Assembly (NCBI GenBank): GCA_031772625.1 | Contig: CM062810.1 | Coordinates: 709,393,584-709,457,583 of the forward strand | Direction: 5' to 3' | From: Pinus tabuliformis | Lineage: Eukaryota > Streptophyta > Pinopsida > Pinales > Pinaceae | DNA length: 64,000 nucleotides | Shown here: in pieces, positions 54,436-64,000 of the stretch | How the letters are laid out: each line of letters starts with the position of its first letter | Numbering within the stretch: the stretch's first letter is position 1 | Notes under the pieces: generated by a model | Seen by the model: the letters and a program-made list of their open reading frames with translations, nothing else | What the model was told of the DNA's origin: nothing | Databases searched by the model: none | Program-made: the position numbers and the translations under genes

Positions 54436-56562
54436 TCATGATATTTTTAATAGTTAAATTTAATAATTTTTTTGTTAAAATTTCAAATGTTGTATTAGTT
54501 AATAAATTTAAAATTAATTGTTTTTAAAATATTCAATCATTTTAAAGTTAATTTTAGCTTTTAACATTTTTAAAATTAGTATATTTACTTTAGTTTTATA
54601 TTTATCATGTTTGTGAGGGATCAAATAATTAGGAGTTTTTTTTTTTCAATTTAAAAAATATTTTCACCTCATGGATTTATTTCTTTCCATGAATGATATA
54701 TTCATATTCAACATAGATATATCCTCATTATTTATAATAATAATAATAAATTTAGAAAAAGGAACTCTCTCATTGTAGGATATGCCTAACCATAAAATCA
54801 ACTACTTTCATAAAAATTCTCTAAATATAAGGCTAAATAACTTGGATTTCCACTTGAAGACAAACATGCATTAAAAAATAAATTACAATGATTAGTAGCT
54901 AAAGTGGAAAACAAGATAAACATTTAGGGTAATAGGTGGATTTCTTAAGGATGACACCTGGTACTAATCAAAGTTGTACCAAAATAAATCCCTACATTCC
55001 ACATGTTAGTGGCATGGATTAAAAAAGGAGTTTTGGAAGTGATTTGAAGGTTATGCTATAGATACATATGGTTTTGAGGAATTTGGAAAAGAGGGTTTTT
55101 ATCTGCCTTTGATCTTTAAATTTACATGGATATTCCACTTGAATAGTTTATCACAACAGATCTGATGAAAATACCAAAATATTTACTGTGAAGGTTATAT
55201 TCCTCTAAATATTAGATTATTTAATTACTGATTTTTTTCTTAAAAGTATGGAATAACCAAAATGTGAAAAATAGAGAAGAGAAAAACACCCACACACCCC
55301 ATCCACAAATCATATGCAAGATTTTATAGTGGGAAACCCTTATGAGAGAAAACCTAGCTAGAAGGTGAGGCCACTCTACTCTCTTTTCTCTAGTATGGAA
55401 ATATGAAAATAAAAAGAAAGAGGTACAATTTGTGGAGTTACCTAAGACCTGTGGCCTATAAGGCTACTAAAAAATATTATCCTCTCTGTTTTACTCTCCA
55501 ACTTCCTGCTACCCACTATTTTAATAAACTTTGGAACAAATACAATAATATATAATGGAACCCCTTCTCCTAACATCTCAATATTTAACACTTCCCAATA
55601 ACCATGTAGGGGTAACGTTTTGACCTCTTCAATCCTCAATTAGAGTTACAATTTTGGACCTTATAGAATATTCTTGAAATTCCACACATGGCTATCCCCA
55701 TATGCATGAGTAACGAGGGATGATGTTTCATCCTCTTATACAGTGGTGGTCAATATAGTAGGTCAACTTGTGGGAGGAATAAATTTTGCATATGAGCTTT
55801 GGTTGACGTGATTTTTACACCATTGGAAATATCTTTAAGTATATATCAATGGTAAAGGTTACTTACAAAAGAGAGAAAAGTTATGACCCAAAAAAATGTT
55901 CAATAAGTTATGGTATTAAATACAAGGAAAACACCTTTAATAACCACTCATATAACTTGATCAAAGATCATAGCATTCAAAAATTTATGTGGTTAAAATC
56001 CTCTAAGAGAGAAAAAGTACACAATTCCAAACAACATGGCCACTTGTGGCAATTTTATTAATGCAAAAGACAATTTGTAAATAAGAGATTTTCTCACAAT
56101 CAATCATCGGTAATGACCCTCCACAGTCTTTAAATAGAGATCATGGACCAATAGAATGCTAATCCATAGATCAATAGTTGTTAGTATCAAGGAGAATACA
56201 AGTCATCGAATAATTATATGTCTAGAACATATAGTGACCATTTGATTACAATGCAACTAATGTACTTTAAAGAGACACACTAAGAAACACTTTAGCTAAT
56301 AGACACATTAGGCCATTTTGAACTTAACGGGCTCCTAAGTTTCCAAATATCTTAATAAAAATCATCATTTCATGTCTCAAAATGACTTAAGAAGGTTTCA
56401 AACCCCAATTTTCCAAACTATAACATGTTGTTAAAATGATCCTACAAGTTGATTCCTCTAATTTTTTCCAGTATGAAAGCATCGAGATAGATGACATATA
56501 ATATAATGATCTAGTTTAGATCATACACACTAATTTAGGAAGGATTTTGGTCCCCAAAATAT
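54436..56562. other. AT-rich noncoding sequence
   Basis: No domain recognised. It includes a very A+T-rich stretch at 54430-54760. The part next to 56562 is probably the 3' untranslated end and LTR of the minus-strand gypsy relic, but no terminal repeat pair could be found. Confidence 0.4.
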
Positions 56563-57347
56563 TTACAGAATGAAGTGAGAAAAAATTTCCTCTACATTCT
56601 CCTTAAAGTACCATTTTTCTTTGCATGGACATTGTCCTTTCAACCCAGTCTATCAAAGGTCACGCTACCCCTATTTTTTGGTTCTATACCTCTTTTGGAA
56701 AAAATTGTGTCTACCAACTCTACCTAGAAATTTGGTTTTAAGTATTTTAGGGAAGGTAGGAGTTGTCCCTCCTCCTTATCCAACATGGGAGGCTCATAGA
56801 ATTTGAGATTATCCACATTCACTCCTATGTACATGCACATGTGTGGTGGTATACCATACTATAGAGCATTTATCTTCTTATCAAGACCCTATAGTATTTC
56901 CTTGTTTATTTGTAAGAAAACTCAGTCTCCCTCTTTGAATGACTTCTCTATTCTATGTTGGTCATCTCAAGCCTTGTATATTTCTTATGAATTCTTTAAT
57001 GTCTCATGTACTTGCAAATAGATCTAGCTAATCTTCTCAACAATTTTTTCTTCTCTCAATGCATTACATATAATTCCTTCCCTCACTTCTCCTTGATGTC
57101 CATATACAATATCCAAGGATGAAGGTGGACAACATCTAAAGAAAGTTTCAAAGGGTAACTTACTAGTATAAGTGTGGACTACTTTGTTATAAGAGTGTTG
57201 TATATAGATCATATTTTCATCCTATATCTTGATATTCTTCAGGTAATAACCCCTCAAAATCTACACCGAAGTCCTATTAACTATTTCCTCCTACCCATCT
57301 ATTTGTGGATGGAATGTTGTAGACATATTTTGTAATACTCCCTCCCA
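56563..57347 (-). pseudogene. Ty3/gypsy integrase C-terminal relic
   Basis: Minus strand from about 57335: TTFHPQIDGQEEIVNRTSV (the third-catalytic-residue block of gypsy integrase), IQHSYNKVVHTYTSKLPFET, PPSSLDIVYGHQG, EKSFKEGD, VNVDNLKFYEPPMLDKEE and finally KGQCPCKEKWYFKENVEEIF before the stop at 56563-56565. The line of matches is nearly unbroken but has many stops (at least eight, TAG, TAA and TGA). Upstream it is cut at about 57347, where TGTAATACTCCC starts, possibly the end of an inserted LTR. Confidence 0.82.
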
Positions 57348-59418
57348 CCCCCTCAGCCTCCCAGGATGACGGTAACTGTTCTTTTAATTTCCTTCCACAG
57401 TATCATTATGGAAATGGGATTACAAAATTTACTTCCCAAAATTAGCAAAATTAACTTTGGATAATACCATAACAACCAACTCATCATGAGATTTTTGGCG
57501 ATATAAACCTTGCCTCAATCCCGACTCTCATTTTGAAAGCTATGCCCTCTTGAAAATTGACCAGTTAGGTAATTCCACATGGCACCCCGCGTGGCCAATG
57601 GGTTTATCTCCTTGTGGTTTAAAACTTCATTTAAACCGATGATCCATCTTCATAGTGGAACCCCCTTCCTCCCCAATAGTTAACGATGTTCACTACTGGC
57701 ACTTTTCCCATTATCTAACATACATGATTTCTGTCACACCTTCTACTAGTTGTTCCCACAACTAGGAAAGGGCCAACCATACTCGATGCTAGATGGAAGG
57801 CACAAATGAAAACTTTCTCATCTTGAAATTCCCATATTTAATGGCATGCTCTTTATTACCCAAGCCAAGAGACAAGGGAAAACCTCTTGAATATTTCGGT
57901 AGGTGTGGTTTAGGATGACATGGCGTGTCATGTGGCATCACTTGGTACCCATGTGTATGTGTAGAGACCATTTCATTTTTCCTATGTCACAATTCTTTCA
58001 CAATGTATTTCTGATGTCACTCTGAAAACAAGCTGATGTCACCCTGCCATGTGGCATCCTCCGTCGATGTCACATGTCACTCAAAATAAACCACTTGGTC
58101 CTAAAAGGGATTATTTATTCTTGTCATATGTCACATTGATAACAAGCCACGTCATCGACCTTACCATGTCACACCACCTATGTGGCATCTATGTAGACTT
58201 TTATAGCCTTCGTGGCATCTACCATCTCAGCCTGATTCAGGTCCCATAGGTTTGAGCCCTCTTTATGAAATTCCATGCATTCAAATTTATAAACAGAGGG
58301 AAAATATGTTGCACTCTTTGTATACCATGCCTGAATCCAAAAAAATCAGTACGAACCTGGTGTTAGATGGATGGCATGATGTTAAATTGTCCCTTTTCTT
58401 ACACCCATCCCTGGCATCACACTTTCTGCTTACTGTGCCCATTCCAAAGGGTTATCGCTTTGTGATGGGACACAATGCGATATTAAGCTCTAATCATTTC
58501 GATTAATGTTAAAACCACCATTATTAAATCACACTTATTACCATTGATACAAAACTCTGATACAATCCTGATTTATTCTACGTTCAGACTTAGAATTTCC
58601 ACAGAACTTCTAGGGGCTTTCCCAACTTCCTCTAAAGTAAAATGTTGCTAAAAAATGAAGTTTAGAGGGAAAAATCCCTTATTCCACTCTAACATTCAAG
58701 GCATTATGCATAGCCATGACACAACAATAAATCATTCGACATGCCTACCATCAGACACAAAAAAGATCAAAACGATGGCTATGCTACTCTAAGACTTCCA
58801 ACACAGTGACATCATATTAACCACATGATGGATCCTAGACAAAATCGATTAGATATATTGCTAAAACATATAGTACAACCTACAGGCATTCAACAACCAT
58901 ACTCAATAATCATTTATCAATCATTTATGGCCATGCCAAACAATGGAATTTCATACACTGTAATAATAGTAACCATGCACAACAAGAATTCATTCAATTC
59001 ATGTAAACAACTCAGTAAATCAATAAAATATCAACAAACATGGATGCCGTTCATATCCTCTCATCACCATGAAACATATAAAAAACACCTCATCAGAGCC
59101 AATCGGAAATATCACACTCCTCCATAAACAATGTTTTTATGTGCATTTACATAATACATAAAAATATCATTTACCATTCATAGCGAAACATATGTACAAG
59201 TGAATATACTTATATGATTAACTTATATGGCGTTCCCTTGGTCAAACTAGAGGAAATTATAATTTCTATTTCAGTAGAAATCTTGGAGGTAGTTAACTAA
59301 GGTGACATGGCACTTATCACTCAGTTAACTTATTTAACTCGAGTTGGGGAATCTTGAGTTCAGTTCAATATGATAGATTGCTAATTTGTAGCAATCTATT
59401 TCAGTTAATTTAAGTTAT
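57348..59418. other. Noncoding, LTR-like, with GATGTCAC/GTGGCAT words
   Basis: Starts TGTAATACTCCCTCCCACCC, which resembles the TGTAATrCCCC start of plant gypsy LTRs. Between about 57915 and 58225 the words GATGTCAC, ATGTCAC and TGTGGCAT recur over ten times. No coding is recognised and no second copy defines the ends. Confidence 0.4.
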
Positions 59419-60064
59419 TGTTAGTTTAACTAGTTCTAACTGTAAGAATAACTAGTGGAGGTAAAGTTGTGGAAGTGGAACTTCAACCACACTCAGTGAT
59501 CAACAAGTTAATCGATCAATCAACCCAAAATAATTTTTACATGCAGAGAATTCGAGTTACCCAGTTGAGATGGATATTCCAAGGCATTGTACTCTTAGTT
59601 GTAGCATATTCCAATGTGTACAGGTGGTGCATGCAGTTAGAGGAAGGACCTAAGGGAATTGTACAATTCAATAGTCGGAAATTCCTAAATAATAGGGGTC
59701 AGTTTTACTAGAGGAAAAATGCAAGGAAATAAGAGCTTGGATGGCTTGAAAATTGACTAAGTGTTGGCTAGAGTTAGCCAGTCAAGCAGACAGATAGACT
59801 ATACACTTGCAGGGTGTACTCAAGCTTGGGTAGGCATATGTATTTCATCTCTATTCTCTGATTAATGCAATATAGATAGTAAAGGGTTTTGAGCAGTTGC
59901 TTTCCCATATATAAATCTTTGTGCATGTGTGATGTTTCCTTTTGCATGTCTATGATTTTTGTTCTATATGGTGAATTAACTTCCGCATATCAGTAGAGTA
60001 GCTTCAATTCTTGTGATTTAGTAAATTTCGTGAGCAGTTTCGAATCTACACATTAATTTCTACA
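59419..60064 (+). repeat. Copia 5' LTR (approximate start)
   Basis: The right end is fixed by CTACA followed at once by the primer site. The left end TGTTAG at 59419 is my choice from usual copia LTR starts. TATATAAA lies at 59908-59915. No second LTR is in the window. Confidence 0.5.
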
Positions 60065-60075
60065 TGGTATTAGAG
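60065..60075 (+). other. Copia primer binding site (initiator Met tRNA)
   Basis: TGGTATTAGAG differs by one base from TGGTATCAGAG, the complement of the 3' end of plant initiator tRNA-Met used by most copia elements. Confidence 0.8.
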
Positions 60076-60159
60076 ATGGAATCATTATAGAGAAGATATT
60101 TCGAAGTTGTAATTATAGGAGGATCATGTTTGTAGGATCAATTATTCAGAGCTAGAAGG

Positions 60160-60614
60160 ATGGATTTGTATCGACTAAGGCTCGAGTATGCCCTTGATGG
60201 AAGCTTGAATTATGTTGCTTGGGAGGACCGCATGGAGGCAATGCTGGAAGATAATGGGTTGAAGGAATTCATTGATAATGATATTATGAAACCAGCAACA
60301 TATGATGCACGGGATCTAGAAGAATGGAATAAGTGTGTAGACAAGGTGAGGAGAATCACATTGGAGGGAGCACGAGACCATATTGTCTCAAATCTCCATG
60401 GGAAAGAGACTTCTTACGCAATGCGGTAGGCATTGACAGATCTCTTCTAGAATAGTAGTGACCATAGGAATCTGACACTTAAGGAAAAGCTTTGAAATAT
60501 CAAGATGTAGAAGAACGAGACCATTCCATTGTACCTGAGTAGGTTCATACAATGTGATGATGAACTTGGTCAAGTTGGTGTTACTGGAGAAGATGATGAT
60601 TTAGTGAGCATAGG
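60160..60614 (+). pseudogene. Copia gag N-terminal part, interrupted
   Basis: ATG 60160 opens MDLYRLRLEYALDGSLNYVA, then WEDRMEAMLEDNGLKEFIDN and a stop (TAG 60427-60429). After it the usual gag pattern goes on in another frame (FIQCDDELGQVGVTGEDDDL, VSIG) to 60614. This is the copia gag capsid-like domain (UBN2/DUF4219 type). It is cut by the TGATGAGC start of a gypsy LTR at 60615; the pentamer before the junction is ATAGG. The rest of the copia should lie right of the window. Confidence 0.82.
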
Positions 60615-62720
60615 TGATGAGCCTCCTCATTGGGTAATTATATGGGCCTTAATTCACCTCCTAGCTTAGTCAAACCAAATTTTCTCACAACTTATTACAT
60701 GTTTTTTATTATATTTTGTTTATGAGATGAGTTAGAGTTGGATATTATGCCTGGTGGACTAATATGCATTGAATGCAGGATTAAAGGACAAAATCAAGGA
60801 ATTTTGGAAAATACTAATGTTAAAACTCAAATTAGACAAGGGAGAGGGATTGTAGGAGGTAAATCCTCCTCGTTTATTTCTCCCCCATTCGAATATTCCT
60901 CCATCCATCACACCAGCTCAAAGTGCAAGCAACCAAGCCATGAGGATCAGAAGGCAACCGAGCAAGTGACAGACCAAGAGCTAGTTTACCTTGAGTTCAG
61001 GAGTCGAGCCTCCCTAATTTTAAGGAAGTAATTGGGGGCTTCAGTTGTATAAGTAGAGAGGCCTAGAGCCTCATTAGGATTCAATTTTTTGTTCTAAAAC
61101 TCTAAACTATTTTCGAGCTCTAGACTTTTGAAAGTTTTATTAATGTATTTTTCTGTTTTGGTAATAAGAATGAGTTTTGTTTTGAGCCAGCACTGAGTTA
61201 ACTCAGAGGGCTGAAGCTCTTGGGTTAGGGCCCAAACCTAGCAGCCAAGGCTCCTCTATCTTGTCTCTGTATGTTTAGATTAGTCTCATAGCTTCATTTT
61301 TAATTTACTTTTAGATGTGTTTTCATTGCAAGTAGTGTAGATTGGATTGGTTGTTTATTAGTTTGCTTCCATTTGTGCCTTACTTCAGTAGCAGGTTGGT
61401 AGGGATAAAAGGAGTACCACAAGGTTTTCGGTGGGTCGCTTGGCCTCATTTCCTCCCTTTGGGATCATGATTTTAGGAAGGTACCCTTATGCAACCCCAA
61501 AAACACAGATTTATATTTCTTGCATAAGCTTTAGAGGTTACTGTATTTAAGTTAGCATTTGATCAGCTTTGCAAAGTAGGATTTCATTGAAATCTCTTCT
61601 ATCTTTACTCTTGTAGTAGATATCATCCATGCTTTCAATTCCTTTCAGCAACTTTCCTCATGCATCATCTAGGCAGTTAGTTCATTAATTCTACTTTTCT
61701 AGCTTATGAGAATGCTTCTTGTTTACATATATTTTTGGGAATTATAAATGTTTTATGCAAAGTAGGTGCTTCAAGAGGAGACAAATACTTCATATCCAGC
61801 AACCACCTTCCACTCCATCCACCATAGTCATTCCTTCTTTTCACCATTGCCTTCACTAGTTTTCATCATTTTTCATAGAAATTCTTCCAAGCACATTGAG
61901 CGAATCCAACCATTCTCTATCTTTGTTGTTCACTTCTGAGAGATCCTAGACCTTTCCTCACATCATTCCACCCATCTACCACCTTCCCTAAGCCTTCCAT
62001 CACCTCCAACAACTTCAATTTTTCTCTCGGTTGTATCCTATAGGTTTATAAGGAATCCTGTAGGTTTCTAGTACATCCTGTAGGTTTTCTTGAAATGGCC
62101 TGTTTTGAGGCCAAATTGAGGGAAAACCTCTAGGAAGTCACCAAAAGCCTCCCAAGGGTCTCCCACACCATCCAACCATCTCCTAACCCTTCCATCCATC
62201 CTCCAACAACCTTAATTCACCTGCCACATCACCAAAAGAAATTAATTTGCATACTTGATTTTGCATTAAAAGACAAAAAGACAAAAACATATTTATTTCA
62301 GTCCCTTTACTTGCACGTTAGTGATGTTTGATGCTTCTTACTTCCATGCTTAGATAGTGGAATTTGGTTCATGATAATTTAGCATTATTGCAAAGCATAG
62401 TTTCTTAGTAGTTAATTCGGAAATGGTATGATTTAGCATTGAATATCGATCTTTTCCATTATTGCAGTAGAGTAGCTCTCCCTTAGAGCAGATTTCCCTT
62501 TCTTCCATCAAGAAACCAAGCTTCTTTTTGACTCCATAGAATTCTGGCTTGAAAACTACAGTGGTCTCTCTCCAGTTAAACCGTGACAAAAGGCATAACC
62601 ATCATTGTTACTTGTGTATACAGCACTGTCACCTCCAAGTTTGTATGAACCCCGGGTTGACAAAGTAAAGCTGGTAGCCCAGGAGTTGCAGCATTCTTGC
62701 TGCAATACTAGTGCTCATCA
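60615..62720 (+). repeat. 5' LTR of a second copy of the gypsy family
   Basis: 2106 bp from TGATGAGC to its exact inverse GCTCATCA. Homologous to the LTRs of the 38924 element but clearly more distant from them than they are from each other. TATAAGTA at 61048 and the CACTGAGTTA block at 61191 are kept. Confidence 0.92.
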
Positions 62721-62725
62721 CTTTT

Positions 62726-62742
62726 TGGCGCCGTTTTCGAGG
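62726..62742 (+). other. Primer binding site of the second gypsy copy
   Basis: TGGCGCCGTTTTCGAGG, five bases after the LTR; the first seven bases are the intact tRNA-complementary start. Confidence 0.7.
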
Positions 62743-63018
62743 AGGTGTCTGAGTAATATGTGAATACTACTTCGTTCTTCTATTTTCTTGTCTCTAATAT
62801 TATTCCATTAATTTATTTCTGCAAAAGTAATTTAGTTGCTTCCTTTTTCATTCTAGATTTTCTGCTTTCCTTTCCATTTTGCAAGCAAGATTTCAATTCA
62901 GAAAGTAGTTTTTCACTCAGTAAATAGTTTTCATTTAATCAACAACTTCAATTATGAAAAGTACTTTCCAAGTTTGAAGGAAAAATAACACAAAACCAAC
63001 CCAAAATCATTTCCTTTT

Positions 63019-64000
63019 ATGCCTCATAGGAATAGGGATAACTTAGGGAAATTTTTTCCAAATACCCCCACTGCATAAAACATCCAACCTTCCCTCTTCT
63101 TCGATGGTTATGAACTGGAGGAACCCTTAGGTGAGCAACCTGTCATATTTGAAGAACCTATAGGTGAATAAGAAGAAGAAGAAGAACCCATTCAGGATAA
63201 TAGAGAGAGGGAATAGAGAGAGAGTTGAGGGTGCCTTCCCCATCAGGGAAACAAATGGGGACACTAAGATGAAAAATATAAGCCCCTCTGCCCTACCTCG
63301 TTTCCATGGCTTGACCACAAAAGACCCTGACACTTTCCTATTTGAGTTTGTTGTTATATGCCGAACCTATGACTATACAGATGATAAGCAGAAGCTAGAT
63401 CTATTTCCATCTACCCTCAAGGATGTAGCATTGCGTTGGTTCATGGGTTTACCTGGGGATAGCATCACAACTTGGGCTCAGATGCAACAAGCCTTTAACA
63501 ACAAGTATCAAGACTACTATCGTTCAAAGGATACTAAAGAGGAAATTTTTAGGATGACCATAGGCAATGATGAATCCTTAAAGGATTACGAAGAAATATT
63601 CCAGCTTAGTTACAAAAGGGTTAGATGCACACTTGTCCCTGAGTCACTAAAGTTGGTCCTGCTTAGGGGAGTAAGGGAAGATCTTTTGGATACCCTACAC
63701 TTGTTAGCAGGAGGAAATATCTACCAATTACCTTATGAGGATATCAAGACTGTCTTTAGAAACCATTCTAGGGTAGCTAGGAAAAAGGGTAGGGGTAGTC
63801 AACCTATGCTCAGTACATCCTCTTCTAACTCATCCATCAAGGGTGAAATTGGAAACATGGTGGAAGATTTCAAAAGTGAGATGCTTCAAGCCCTTTCCTT
63901 GCAAATGGACACTATGCACATTACGAGAAAGCAAGAGGAAGCAGAGAGAGCCTTGGCCATTTTTTGTCCTAGATGCACCAGGAGGCATCCTAAGAATGAA
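63019..64000 (+). pseudogene. Gag of the second gypsy copy (runs off the window)
   Basis: ATG 63019 corresponds to 41280 of the first copy (MPHRNRDNLG against MPCRSRDNLG). Two TAA and two further stops or a frame change occur before 63225. From there the frame is open to the window end: LPRFHGLTTKDPDTFLFEF, LRWFMGLPGDSITTWAQM, RMTIGNDESLKDYEEIFQ and the start of the zinc knuckle CPRCTRRHPKNE. Better preserved than the first copy in this part. Protease and pol should follow beyond the window. Confidence 0.88.

Overview
The window is nuclear DNA of a land plant. The plant signs are pentatricopeptide-repeat (PPR) and mTERF gene relics, plant-type Ty1/copia and Ty3/gypsy retrotransposons, and an L1-type LINE with an RNase H domain. 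Very low gene density, long LTRs and old nested insertions suggest a large-genome seed plant, possibly a gymnosperm; that last step is inference. I see no intact host gene, no rRNA or tRNA gene, and no CRISPR array.

Layout. Bases 1-6870 hold scattered, decayed host-gene pieces: a PPR fragment (minus), an mTERF fragment (plus), a long PPR gene relic with an E-type end (minus) and a short PPR fragment (plus). A copia LTR (about 2757-3660) and minisatellites are mixed in. Bases 8640-12000 hold a gypsy LTR with an internal tandem repeat, abutting a gypsy pol relic (RT, RNase H, integrase). Bases 12000-15990 are LTR-like debris with several diverged tandem repeats and one antisense LTR block.

Bases 15990-37700 are a three-level nest. 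A copia pol relic is split by an antisense element with about 3.0-kb LTRs (17904-36746) that carries gag-like coding but no visible pol. That element is in turn split by a nearly full-length LINE (about 24930-32424) with three ORFs. An imperfect 10-bp target duplication flanks the LINE, and the host reading frame resumes on its far side.

Bases 38924-53068 are a complete 14.1-kb gypsy element: 2.07-kb and 2.04-kb LTRs, a primer site resembling the complement of tRNA-Asp, gag-protease, RT-RNase H-integrase, four tandem RNA-type hairpins, and a long accessory ORF between pol and the 3' LTR. It lies within, or next to, an older minus-strand LINE relic. Bases 56563-57347 are a minus-strand gypsy integrase relic. 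At 59419-60614 a copia LTR, primer site and gag are interrupted by the 5' LTR and gag of a second copy of the 14-kb gypsy family (60615 to the window end).

All coding sequence is broken by stops or frameshifts, and most stops are TAG or TAA where glutamine or tryptophan is expected. The strongest unexplained signals are the four hairpins at 46700-46881, whose outer stems change sequence while keeping pairing; the CTACAGGAG palindromes of the same element; the third ORF of the LINE; and the accessory ORF of the gypsy element, which runs into the 3' LTR.
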